The notes under the pieces: model-generated
What the model saw: the letters and a program-made list of their open reading frames with translations, nothing else
Told to the model about the DNA's origin: nothing
Databases searched by the model: none
Assembly: GCA_022360015.1 (NCBI GenBank)
Contig: JAKSDQ010000071.1
Coordinates: forward strand, 186,001-250,000
Reading direction: 5' to 3'
Source: Cytophagales bacterium
GTDB taxonomy: Bacteria > Bacteroidota > Bacteroidia > Cytophagales > Cyclobacteriaceae
DNA: 64,000 bases
Shown: positions 46,317 to 53,691 of the stretch, one piece after another
Layout: each line of letters opens with the position of its first letter
How positions within the stretch are numbered: the first letter of the stretch is position 1
Translations under genes and position numbers: made by a program

Positions 46317-47774
46317 ATGAACAAAAAGGGCAATCTATTTTTTTTGATCAAATCCTTAAATCAAAGTGAAAAACGTTATTTTAAGTTGTTTTGCCGTACA
46401 ATAAACGTAGAATACAACTATTTGAGGTTGTTTGAAGCTATCGATAGTCAGGATAGTTATGATGAAAAAAAACTAAAGGAGACCTTCGCTCAAGAGACTT
46501 TTGTGAAACAATTGCATGTGACAAAGATTTACCTGTCACAGTTAATATTAAAAAGTCTTCGCAATTATCATCATAAGGTTTCCAAAACAGCAGAAATTAC
46601 CGATTTGATCAGGGATATTGAAATCCTTTTTACCAAAGAATTATTTGATCAATGTTATTTTACCATCCAAAAGGCAGAAAAGTTAGCCGCACGTTATGAA
46701 AAACTATCCCTGATGATAGAAATATTAAATTGGAAACGTAAATTATACCTTTCCAAATTCGGTGCCAACCAGGAAAAATTACAGGAAATCGATAATACAG
46801 TTGCGGCAACGATGGAAAAGTTGCATTCATTACAAAAGTATTGGGCTATCACTACGGATTTGACACGGTTTAATGAGCCCGGTGAAAGGTCCGAAAGTTT
46901 TCATTCCCAAGCCATCCTGAAAGTAGCCGGGAAGCCTGAAACACTACGCGCCAAAATTCTTTTCTATCATATTTTATACAGCCAGGGGATCATTGGGGGC
47001 AACGGGGAATTAAGTGAGCGGAGCCTGGATCAATTAATTACCTTAATCGAAGCACATCCACATCAAATCAAAGACGACCCGGGGGCATACCTTAACTCGA
47101 TGAATAACAAGATTACCTTTTTACTTATGCGCCATCGTTATGATGAAGTAGTGGCACTCCTCAAAAAGGTTAGGTCTATACCCGATCAGTACGGTATCAA
47201 AAAAAGCCATAAGCTACGGTTAAGAACTTTGCTTAGAACTTATAATGTTGAATTAGAATTATACCGGGACCAAAAGAACCTGGAAAAAGGCAAAGAGCTC
47301 ATGCTAACCATCCAATCTTTTTTGAAAAAGCATGAAAAATCTGTTCCGGACAATTACTTTATCTTGTTTTGGAATCAATTTGCCAATTTTGAATTTATGG
47401 ATAAAAATTATTCCCGGGCGCTGGTATGGGTCAACCGCATTATGCAAATTAAAAGTGACGCACGACTGGACATTCAACGTTATGCGCGATTACTACAGTT
47501 GATCATTCATTTTGAATTGGGAAATACTATCTTCCTGCGTTATTCTATTGACAGTTGCCGTCGTTTTCTAAGAAAGCGGACCAGTGCAACTCCCTTTGAA
47601 AGGATCTGCCTGAAGCATTTTGCTAAACTGAGCCATATTGCCCCCGGTGATTATCCAAAATATCTACAGAAATTTTACTTTGATCTGTTTGAAAAAGACA
47701 AAAACCTCGTAACAGATAGTATTCTGGATTATCTGGATATGAAGAGTTGGCTGCATAGCAGAATACCAAATTGA
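46317..47774 (+). CDS. Large helical protein of unknown function
   Basis: 485 residues, not assigned to a named family. Starts MNKKGNLFFLIKSLNQSEKRYFKLF and is predicted nearly all helical with TPR-like spacing (QCYFTIQKAEKLAARYEKLSLMIEILNWKRKLYL; YSRALVWVNRIMQIKSDARLDIQRYARLLQLI). No signal peptide. Similar all-helical proteins beginning with a S(E/K)KRYFKLF motif are frequent in Bacteroidota, by recall. Preceded by TATTTTTG near 46290, a possible -7 box. Convergent with the LuxR-type regulator. Confidence 0.8.
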   Translation: MNKKGNLFFLIKSLNQSEKRYFKLFCRTINVEYNYLRLFEAIDSQDSYDEKKLKETFAQETFVKQLHVTKIYLSQLILKSLRNYHHKVSKTAEITDLIRDIEILFTKELFDQCYFTIQKAEKLAARYEKLSLMIEILNWKRKLYLSKFGANQEKLQEIDNTVAATMEKLHSLQKYWAITTDLTRFNEPGERSESFHSQAILKVAGKPETLRAKILFYHILYSQGIIGGNGELSERSLDQLITLIEAHPHQIKDDPGAYLNSMNNKITFLLMRHRYDEVVALLKKVRSIPDQYGIKKSHKLRLRTLLRTYNVELELYRDQKNLEKGKELMLTIQSFLKKHEKSVPDNYFILFWNQFANFEFMDKNYSRALVWVNRIMQIKSDARLDIQRYARLLQLIIHFELGNTIFLRYSIDSCRRFLRKRTSATPFERICLKHFAKLSHIAPGDYPKYLQKFYFDLFEKDKNLVTDSILDYLDMKSWLHSRIPN

Positions 47775-47799
47775 CATTAAGGAACAGGCATAGAAGGTT

Positions 47800-48402
47800 T
47801 CAGTACAAACCATTTTTAATAGCAAACTTTACCAGGCCTATGGGACTTTGGCTATCGGTCTTTATAAGAATCCTGCGCCGGTAGTGTTCTATGGTCCTTC
47901 TACCGAGACAGACTTTCTCAGCAATTTCTTTTGAAGTATTCTCATCACAAATAAGCCTTAATATTTCCACTTCAGTCTCAGTCAATCCCAGTTTTTTTGA
48001 ACGTTTATTCTTAAACTTTCTCGGTTTTCTAATACGTTTATCACTATTTCCACGGAAGTCCTTTGTCAGTTCTTTCATTTGACCGGATTCCATATTTTGC
48101 GTAAAAGAATTGCCTTGGTTGAGTCCATGTTTAGGGTTGTTTTTTTTCTGATCATCTGTTACAAAAAGTACAAAGTTTAAATCTTTTGGGGCATTCCCAA
48201 TTAAAGTGATAAGATTTTCCTTTTTCATTGGAAGTGCTGAAGAATCAAATGACGAGTCTGGCGATACGTCAGTCTCCAACGGTTTTTCCAATACCTTGAT
48301 AGGGTCCGGAAGTTTATTACGGGGCCTGGCTTTATGGTCCTCTTTAGCGTTTTGTATAAGATTTTGGTTGGCGGTTAAATAAATGGTTACTCCTTTCATC
48401 AT
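47800..48402 (-). CDS. LuxR-type DNA-binding regulator without receiver domain
   Basis: 200 residues. The C-terminal 65 residues are a LuxR/GerE helix-turn-helix: LGLTETEVEILRLICDENTSKEIAEKVCLGRRTIEHYRRRI. The N-terminal 135 residues lack the receiver pattern (no DD pair, no phospho-Asp context, no Lys/Thr pair) and are low in order, rich in Lys, Asn and Pro; LITLIGNAPKDLNFVLFVTDD (about 65-85) is the only strand-like part. So either a degenerated response regulator or a stand-alone regulator with an unknown sensing part. It is the nearest regulator to the repeat array at 49-50.4 kb. Confidence 0.8.
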   Translation of the reverse strand: MMKGVTIYLTANQNLIQNAKEDHKARPRNKLPDPIKVLEKPLETDVSPDSSFDSSALPMKKENLITLIGNAPKDLNFVLFVTDDQKKNNPKHGLNQGNSFTQNMESGQMKELTKDFRGNSDKRIRKPRKFKNKRSKKLGLTETEVEILRLICDENTSKEIAEKVCLGRRTIEHYRRRILIKTDSQSPIGLVKFAIKNGLY

Positions 48403-49095
48403 AAATCCTTTTAATGTTACACATTTCGACTTCAGAATGCCACAGCAAATTTTACCAGTTATTTCAGATACAAACTCTCTATCTCTCCAACTGTGTATAT
48501 CGACATCTCAAGACATGAAGCCCTTCCCAAAAAGGCCAAACCCTTTTAAAATAAGACCGATGAATTAAGTCCTGGCAGGGATTGACAGTTGGCGATAGTT
48601 ATTAAAGTAAGTATGTGTTTCCCAAATTAAAAACAGTTTTAAACAACATCTAAAAAAGATCCAATCCAATTATATGTCTGCTAACTAATGATTTAATTTA
48701 GATTTGGTATTTGAATACTGGTTACATAAATCTACGGGATTTTGTCATTAATTACAAGTATTAGGCATTATGATAATAATAAATGTGTATTAATTTAGCA
48801 AAACCATGCAAAAAAAAATGATTATCAAAGCGTTTTGAAGAGGATGAACCGAAGGGTTATCTAACGCTGATTATATAAAAAGTACAAGAAAATTGTAGTA
48901 TTTGGCCAAATAATCGAGTTACCAGTACAAAATCATATGAATTTTAGGTAGTTATGACAAAATGATCGTAAATACCGACAATCTGTTTTTGTTATCGACC
49001 CTGGCACAAGATACCAAAATGTTAACTCGAAAATTGCTGATAGTTCAGTGATTTGCTCTTGTATTCTATAGCTGTAAGGAAAGTTGGAACGATAT
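48403..49095. other. Intergenic region, no gene seen
   Basis: Almost 700 AT-rich bases between the LuxR-type gene and the first array unit. Frames are short and broken on both strands. I recognise no tRNA, terminator or promoter with both elements. It probably contains the promoter of the LuxR-type gene at its left side. Confidence 0.4.
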
Positions 49096-49182
49096 AAAAA
49101 GGGTAATAAGGAGTTTTACTTAACTGAATTGGCACAAAGCAGTCACCGTATGATATGTGACAACCCCTTATACCCTTTTAAT
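49096..49182 (+). repeat. Inverted-repeat array unit 1
   Basis: Left arm AAAAAGGGTAATAAGGAGTT (49096-49115), inner motif ACTTAACTGAAT, right arm AACCCCTTATACCCTTTT (49162-49179); the arms pair with one mismatch and one bulge. The right arm, read from TTG 49129, encodes NPLYPFNSTA before TAA at 49192-49194. It overlaps the 3' end of the minus-strand gene at 49143-49523. Confidence 0.65.
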
Positions 49183-49523
49183 TCCACAGCATAATTACTT
49201 TTGTGCACAATCTCGCGGCCTGCCGGACCGAAGATTGTCTTTAGCCAGTTGGGATACTTAACCCGGTTTCTTTCCAGCTTTATGATCAAGTGCTTTAATT
49301 GGAGCAAATAATCATTTTCCGATAAATCAAGTATCCTGAAGGCACAAAAGATATCCCCCTTAAAAACGAACAAATGACCTATAATGCTTTCCTCCCGGCC
49401 CGGCAGAAAGCATACATTCCTTTGAACCCATTCGTACCGGCGAATTTCGAATGGTCTCGAGGCGGTCCGGAGCGTTATCCGGGCATATTGCTTAGTCGAT
49501 ATTTCTTTTTTTGGCTCGGGCAC
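49143..49523 (-). CDS. Hypothetical protein
   Basis: Not recognised. 126 residues, basic (about 20 Arg/Lys), beginning MPEPKKEISTKQYARITLR. Central region has strand-like hydrophobic alternation (ESIIGHLFVFKGDIFCAFRILDLSENDYLLQL) followed by a basic helix (HLIIKLERNRVKYPNWLKTIFG). No signal peptide or membrane segment. The last dozen codons overlap array unit 1. Could be a small DNA/RNA-associated protein; reality as a gene is moderately supported by its length and composition. Confidence 0.5.
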   Translation of the reverse strand: MPEPKKEISTKQYARITLRTASRPFEIRRYEWVQRNVCFLPGREESIIGHLFVFKGDIFCAFRILDLSENDYLLQLKHLIIKLERNRVKYPNWLKTIFGPAGREIVHKSNYAVELKGYKGLSHIIR

Positions 49524-49710
49524 GGCTTTACAATAATGATCCGGATATCAAATATCTGACTTGCTTACCGGGGTCAGGGTGAACGAAAACATTCATAGCA
49601 ATGCAAACCATAGGATCGTAGTGGATAAACTTTTTAATGGCCATTTTGAATATGTTGTCACGTTTTTTTAATTCTCAACCATTGGTTACCAGGCATTAAC
49701 CGTCAGAAGA

Positions 49711-49780
49711 CCCCGGATGTTGCTTACGGCGCTTCCGCAAAGCGAAAGCTGGTAACAAGGGCCGGCACATACATCCGGGG
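49711..49780. repeat. Array-associated inverted repeat with 10-bp GC-rich stem
   Basis: CCCCGGATGT (49711-49720) and ACATCCGGGG (49771-49780), perfect, 50-base loop with GC-rich content (GGCGCTTCCGC). Same spacing as the neighbouring array units but a different stem sequence. GGTAACAAGG in the loop resembles the left arm of unit 2. Confidence 0.6.
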
Positions 49781-49810
49781 AACATTCTACTGAACAAAGT
49801 CTTGGCTCCG

Positions 49811-49897
49811 AAAAAAGGGTAACAGGGGCTTAACCTTAAACTGAATGTTATGAAGAAGTTTGTTTTTAATTATTTTAAAATGCCCCTATTCCCTTTT
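49811..49897 (+). repeat. Inverted-repeat array unit 2
   Basis: Left arm AAAAAAGGGTAACAGGGGC (49811-49829), conserved inner motif CTTAACCTTAAACTGAATG then TTATGAAG, right arm GCCCCTATTCCCTTTT (49882-49897). Arms pair over about 16 positions with one bulge. The right arm encodes MPLFPF in the short frame starting at 49850. Confidence 0.7.
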
Positions 49898-50005
49898 ATT
49901 TCTCCAGCTTTTTACGCTTTATTACAATTGATACTTATCCACTTTTATCATCAAAATTCTATTGTTTTAAATCCCAGAAAAGGGGTAATAAGGAGCTTAA
50001 CTTAA
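49850..50005 (+). CDS. Candidate small peptide (unit 2)
   Basis: 51 codons from ATG in the TTATGAAG motif: starts MKKFVFNYFK, core MPLFPFISPAF at residues 11-21, then hydrophobic LLQLILIHFY and a basic end. It runs into the left arm of unit 3. Rich in Phe, Leu and Ile; a membrane-active or exported peptide would fit. Supported only by the parallel frames in units 3 and 4; may be a by-product of the repeat. Confidence 0.3.
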   Translation: MKKFVFNYFKMPLFPFISPAFYALLQLILIHFYHQNSIVLNPRKGVIRSLT

Positions 50006-50067
50006 AATGAACGTTAAATCCGGAAGAATCCCTGTTAGATTGGACCATAACTCCTTATTCCCTTTTC
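49977..50067 (+). repeat. Inverted-repeat array unit 3
   Basis: Left arm GAAAAGGGGTAATAAGGAG (49977-49995), inner CTTAACTTAAAATGAACG, right arm CTCCTTATTCCCTTTTC (50051-50067). All 17 right-arm bases pair, with two bulged bases on the left. The right arm encodes SLFPFL. Confidence 0.72.
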
Positions 50068-50111
50068 TTTTCTACAACTTACAATTAGTTTTCTTTTTGT
50101 CTTTTCCATAA
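50007..50111 (+). CDS. Candidate small peptide (unit 3)
   Basis: 34 codons from ATG: MNVKSGRIPVRLDHN, core SLFPFLFYNL at residues 16-25, hydrophobic end LVFFLSFP. The core occupies the same place relative to the hairpin right arm as in the unit 2 and unit 4 frames. Low confidence on its own. Confidence 0.28.
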   Translation: MNVKSGRIPVRLDHNSLFPFLFYNLQLVFFLSFP

Positions 50112-50195
50112 GAGGTATCTTCCCCATAAAATTTGTCCTTTATCTTAGCTAACCCCCTAACCCTTAAAAAGGGGAATACGGACTGTATGGAAAAG
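50101..50195. repeat. Array-associated nested inverted repeat
   Basis: Outer arms CTTTTCCATA (50101-50110) and TATGGAAAAG (50186-50195) are perfect; inner arms TTCCCC (50121-50126) and GGGGAA (50171-50176). The loop contains AACCCCCTAACCCTTAAAAAGGGG, written here as a palindromic C-run/G-run word that is common in Bacteroidota intergenic DNA. No peptide core is encoded. Confidence 0.55.
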
Positions 50196-50280
50196 ACTAC
50201 CTCTTTAGAACCTGTACACATTATCAGATAATTTAACAGGCTGGATGTCATACCCATTTCACATCCGATACCTTACCTTT

Positions 50281-50391
50281 GGGGACTGGCAAAAAGGACC
50301 ATAAGCAGCTAACCTAACCGAATTGTTATGAAGTGTTTCAGTCATCTTTTTGACATCGTCTCCTTGCATCCTTTTATCATTGCCAGTCCCC
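50281..50391 (+). repeat. Inverted-repeat array unit 4
   Basis: Outer arms GGGGACTGGCAA (50281-50292) and TTGCCAGTCCCC (50380-50391) are perfect over 12 bp; inner arms AAAAAGGA and TCCTTTTAT add more pairing. Inner motif GCTAACCTAACCGAATTG then TTATGAAG as in unit 2. The stem sequence differs from units 1-3 although the layout is the same. Confidence 0.7.
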
Positions 50392-50465
50392 TTGGTTACT
50401 TTTATTTATTCAAACTGTTTGCTTTTAGTTTAAACTTCCCAGGAAAAACATCTCACTGCGCATGA
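50328..50465 (+). CDS. Candidate small peptide (unit 4)
   Basis: 45 codons from the ATG in TTATGAAG: MKCFSHLFDI, core VSLHPFIIASPL at residues 11-22, aromatic/hydrophobic GYFYLFKLFAFSL, end NFPGKTSHCA. MKxF start and core at residue 12 agree with the unit 2 frame. No Shine-Dalgarno site is expected in this phylum, so translation cannot be judged. Confidence 0.3.
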   Translation: MKCFSHLFDIVSLHPFIIASPLGYFYLFKLFAFSLNFPGKTSHCA

Positions 50466-50496
50466 GTTTTTAGCTGTAATCGCACCCCAGAGTGGA

Positions 50497-51084
50497 TTAT
50501 TGCAAATCCGTTTGAGCGCTCCCATCTGAATTACTTCCAGCATTCCCTGTTTTGATTTTATCTTGTTGTTTTACAATAATTCCGCTAAAAGCAAAGTCCT
50601 CATCACCTGGTACACAACGGCCATTAACGGTAGTACACACCTGATAAGAATAGTTACCTTTTATCACCGGATTTGCTTTCAATATCCTGATCCGTTGGCG
50701 GAACTCTGCCTTATGTTTAAAGTACCTGACCGTTTCCTCCCAAAGGGTATCATATTCGGCAATTATCTCTCCTACAGGCATCAATGCTCCTACAATACGA
50801 TAACTTTCGTGAGGCTCAAAATGTATTTCAGCAGGCAACGGACCAATCTCATAATCCTGTTCATTGGCGTATAGATGCCACGTGTCATCCAGTTTCACTT
50901 TAAAAATCAACTCAAGCTCATCGCCGATGCTTACTTCCTGTTCCGAAATATCGAAGCTCCATTGTGCAGGTTGCAATATTTGCCCCTGAATAGCTGCATG
51001 AAAACAAAGCAAACCCATGATAATCAATACATGCCTTTTATGTCTCATCTTTCTGAAATTTAAGTTTAAATTGTACTGCTCCAC
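50497..51084 (-). CDS. Lone DsbD-alpha-like (disulfide corrector) domain protein
   Basis: 195 residues: signal peptide ending AAIQGQ (a second Met at residue 13 gives the better start), then an immunoglobulin-like domain that matches the N-terminal periplasmic domain of DsbD: ISIGDELELIFKVKLDDTWHLYA-type strand, and YSYQVCTTVNGRCVPGDEDF with the redox Cys pair (about 150 and 157). In complete DsbD this is followed by eight membrane helices and a thioredoxin domain; here the protein stops after a Ser/Asp/Gln-rich tail. Likely passes electrons to a secreted partner or is a vestige. Signal for periplasmic export is clear. Confidence 0.78.
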   Translation of the reverse strand: MEQYNLNLNFRKMRHKRHVLIIMGLLCFHAAIQGQILQPAQWSFDISEQEVSIGDELELIFKVKLDDTWHLYANEQDYEIGPLPAEIHFEPHESYRIVGALMPVGEIIAEYDTLWEETVRYFKHKAEFRQRIRILKANPVIKGNYSYQVCTTVNGRCVPGDEDFAFSGIIVKQQDKIKTGNAGSNSDGSAQTDLQ

Positions 51085-51104
51085 CGGTGAAAATCCACAG
51101 GAAC

Positions 51105-51311
51105 TTACCTTGAAAAAAAGCCTTTATCACAAACTTTAGGAAAAAACGCCTGTAGCAGGTTAGAAGAGAGGAAACTTATGCTCTTCGTTAGTTTTTTTCT
51201 GTAACCAATTTCTATTTCCGGGGGATTACCAATAAAAAGACTAAAAGCCTTGATACCAGCCAGGAGAGTTATAGACAGGGTATTAATTTCCCTTTGTAAA
51301 ATTTTATTCAT
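51105..51311 (-). CDS. Possible small protein, unrecognised
   Basis: 68 codons from ATG 51311: MNKILQREINTLSITLLAG and further to FFPKVCDKGFFSR. Basic with one hydrophobic stretch (about 11-27). No family recognised. It lies between the FecR gene and the DsbD-alpha-like gene on the same strand, downstream of the hairpin at 51355-51400. Could be chance. Confidence 0.25.
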   Translation of the reverse strand: MNKILQREINTLSITLLAGIKAFSLFIGNPPEIEIGYRKKLTKSISFLSSNLLQAFFPKVCDKGFFSR

Positions 51312-51354
51312 ATTTTTGCATCAGTTTAATAAGACTTTGGTTTTATTAGATCAC

Positions 51355-51408
51355 AGGCCAGCTTAAACATTTGCTACAACACTTGGATTAAGCCTGGCCT
51401 CTTTTTTT
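51355..51408 (+). terminator. Terminator-like hairpin on the plus strand without an assigned gene
   Basis: AGGCCAGCTTAA (51355-51366) pairs with TTAAGCCTGGCCT (51388-51400), 12 bp with one bulge, followed by TTTTTTT at 51402-51408. On the plus strand this is a classical terminator, yet no plus-strand gene precedes it. TATTTTTG at 51311-51318 could be the -7 box of a short RNA ending here. Confidence 0.6.
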
Positions 51409-51482
51409 CCAGCTATGTCATGGACATTAACAGGAAAGCCATTTTTTCGGATTTATTTTGTCATTGGCAATTTCTAATTAAT

Positions 51483-52547
51483 TCAATGCTTTTTATGTTT
51501 TGACAGACATCCTTTACCTCTAATAATCACCCCATCTCTTGTTAATTCGTAACTAATTCCTAAGGCCAGTTCCACAGTCTTAAGTATTTTATGTAAACTC
51601 TGGTTCTGAAATTCACCCCCTATCAAAACACAGTTCCCAATTTGATCATTTTCCAGAACAATCTTAACACCATACCACCTTTCCAATACTTTTGCCGCCT
51701 CATCAAATCTTAAATGATCCAGTTTTATTATACCCTCCCTCCAGGCCAGATAACGACTCGCATCCACTTCCTCCTTACCAAAATAGTCACCGGTAAAGTG
51801 ATAGACAGCTTGTTGATTGGATGTGAGAATAAGTGCCTGATTTGCATCATCAAATAAAATTCCACTATTTTCTTCCGGTGATACCTTTACTTTACCCGAA
51901 GCCACTGTTACCTCAATGTTTTCATTCTGAAATGCTTTAATGTTAAATGAGGTACCCAATACTGTCGTAATTAGTTTTCCTGATTTTATGCTGAAAGGTC
52001 TCTTTTCATCTTTAGCGATCATGAAAAAAGCCTCACCTTCCAAAATCACTTCCCGCTTGGCGTCAAACCCATCAGGGTAGATCAGCTCGCTATCTGAGTT
52101 CAGAAGCACTGTAGACCCATCTGTCAGCGTTATTGTGGCTTTCTGTCCGGGCAGTGTCTTCTTCTGCAGCCAGCTTTCTTGCGAACCATCCGAACCGATC
52201 ATGTAGATAAACCAAGAACCTACTATCCCACCTATCAGTATCAAACTGGCTAAATATCTACTATACCTTTTTGGCCTCCTTTCTTTTCTTTTGGACAGAA
52301 GTTCAACTTCCCTGTTCCCTACAGCCTGCGTAATTTTGTTGAACAATAACGAGTCCTTACCTTCAGGCTCCTCCTTCAAAACCTGATATTCTTGAATTAA
52401 CTCACCATCTTCTTCCATCAAACGTTTGATATGCAACGCTGCCTCCGGCTCTTTCAAATATTGTTTTAAAATCTCAAATTCCTGCCTGGAGCATGTATGA
52501 TCTAAAAACTTCTTAAATATCAGCTCTATTTCCTTTCGTTCATCCAT
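51483..52547 (-). CDS. FecR-type anti-sigma factor (no SusC partner)
   Basis: 354 residues: N-terminal cytoplasmic part (1-95), membrane helix (about 97-117), FecR domain with LPGQKATITLTDGSTVLLNSDSELIYP and FSIKSGKLITTVLGTSFNIKAF, and DUF4974-like end (LRFDEAAKVLERWYGVKIVLEN). Normal length. Follows its sigma gene by 115 bases. Downstream, where a SusC with STN domain is expected, there is only the hairpin region and the DsbD-alpha-like gene. Confidence 0.94.
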   Translation of the reverse strand: MDERKEIELIFKKFLDHTCSRQEFEILKQYLKEPEAALHIKRLMEEDGELIQEYQVLKEEPEGKDSLLFNKITQAVGNREVELLSKRKERRPKRYSRYLASLILIGGIVGSWFIYMIGSDGSQESWLQKKTLPGQKATITLTDGSTVLLNSDSELIYPDGFDAKREVILEGEAFFMIAKDEKRPFSIKSGKLITTVLGTSFNIKAFQNENIEVTVASGKVKVSPEENSGILFDDANQALILTSNQQAVYHFTGDYFGKEEVDASRYLAWREGIIKLDHLRFDEAAKVLERWYGVKIVLENDQIGNCVLIGGEFQNQSLHKILKTVELALGISYELTRDGVIIRGKGCLSKHKKH

Positions 52548-52662
52548 AGTACAAACTAGCTGTATCTCCCCTTCACTAGTAATACACTAAAACTGCCTGA
52601 AACTCCCAAGCAAAATGAAATTTTTTATCAATACAGCGGTAAGGTAATTAAACATGCGGGAA

Positions 52663-53259
52663 CTAAAAAAAGAGCATAACCGGCAATAGTGACCAGGAGA
52701 TATGGATATGGGGACGTAGTCGTGCTTTTATGATCTGTAAGGTTTTCCAAAGGTGATTTTCTACAGTCTTGGTGGAGATGTCCAAAAGCTCAGCAATTTC
52801 AGGGTTACTCTTTCCCTCATGCCGCGAAAGCATGTAAATAGACCTTTTTTGTGGCGGCAATTCCTGAAGGATTTTACCAATCAGATTTTCATAATCTGCT
52901 GAAATAAGGTCATCATCGGTCTGTGTGCGGGCTTCCAATAGGTCCTGCCATAAGTCTTCGGCAAAATCCTCATACTGCATGCAATCCCTGAGGTAATTGA
53001 AAGCGCGGTTACGTACCATGCGGTACAAATAGGTGCTAAAGCTAAGATCAGGGTTGATTTTTTCGCTGTTCTCCCAAACTTTGATGAATACTTCCTGAAT
53101 GATTTCTTCAACGATGAAGTTGGACTTGGTCAGGCGGAAAGCATAATATTTCAACGGCTTTTCATAGCGGTTGAAAATCTGCCGGAAAGCATCCATATCA
53201 CCGTCTGCCAGGTTTTTTATAAGTGTTTTTTCATCTGTATTTGAAGTTGAATTCTCCAA
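52663..53259 (-). CDS. ECF sigma factor
   Basis: 198 residues. Region 2: AFRQIFNRYEKPLKYYAFRLTKSN and VEEIIQEVFIKVWENSEKI; region 4: LPPQKRSIYMLSRHEGKSNPEIAELLDISTKTVENHLWKTLQ. The end (LRPHIHISWSLLPVMLFF) is more hydrophobic than usual. Partner of the FecR at 51483-52547. Confidence 0.95.
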   Translation of the reverse strand: MENSTSNTDEKTLIKNLADGDMDAFRQIFNRYEKPLKYYAFRLTKSNFIVEEIIQEVFIKVWENSEKINPDLSFSTYLYRMVRNRAFNYLRDCMQYEDFAEDLWQDLLEARTQTDDDLISADYENLIGKILQELPPQKRSIYMLSRHEGKSNPEIAELLDISTKTVENHLWKTLQIIKARLRPHIHISWSLLPVMLFF

Positions 53260-53517
53260 TTAGCACCTAAAATGTTTAATCTGTTTCTCTGAAATTTTCT
53301 TAAAACTAACAAAATGTTAACAATATATTAGCCAACTTTTGAACAATATTTTGTCTATCAGATCGAAAAAGTTGACTTTCAAGATGTAAACCATGTTTTT
53401 TAAATTTTAATCATTTCAATAACTTTTTAACCTGTTGTCTCTTTAAATTATGCTATACAATAAATGAATATTTAATGAACCGGGATCAAAAACTATTACC
53501 TTGTTCGAAGAAGTGAT

Positions 53518-53690
53518 TTATCTGGTAGCTAATGCGGTTACAGACTCAAGGTTAATCTCCCACATAAAAAGATCGATGATTTTGAACTGCTTTGCATTAT
53601 CTCTGCCGGACTAAGTCGCGCAAATAGCTGTATTCTACCAATAAATTCTTCTTTTACCGCCAGGTTATCGATAGAATGCTTATCATTGTC
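53518..53690 (-). pseudogene. Possible frameshifted C-terminal gene remnant
   Basis: On the minus strand one frame reads HSIDNLAVKEEFIGRIQLFA then RLSPAEI and the next frame continues NAKQFKIIDLFMWEINLE then SVTALATR to TAA at 53518-53520. The two together have protein-like composition and suggest one gene end with a frameshift near 53605. The 5' part would lie antisense to the acetyltransferase, so only a fragment remains. No family recognised. Confidence 0.3.
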
Positions 53691-53691
53691 T

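Noticed and set aside
50072-50257. 61-codon minus-strand frame in the array region
   Set aside because: Runs through the C-run/G-run palindromic word common in intergenic DNA (giving LRVRGLAK); no support as a gene.
49811-50391. Integron attC sites
   Set aside because: GCTTAAC and GTTAAAT resemble attC core words in unit 3, but the paired ends of the units are not the RYYYAAC/GTTRRRY boxes, no integrase is near and units 1, 2 and 4 do not fit.
49096-50391. CRISPR array
   Set aside because: Units are inverted repeats of variable sequence and spacing, not short identical direct repeats with regular spacers, and there are no cas genes.
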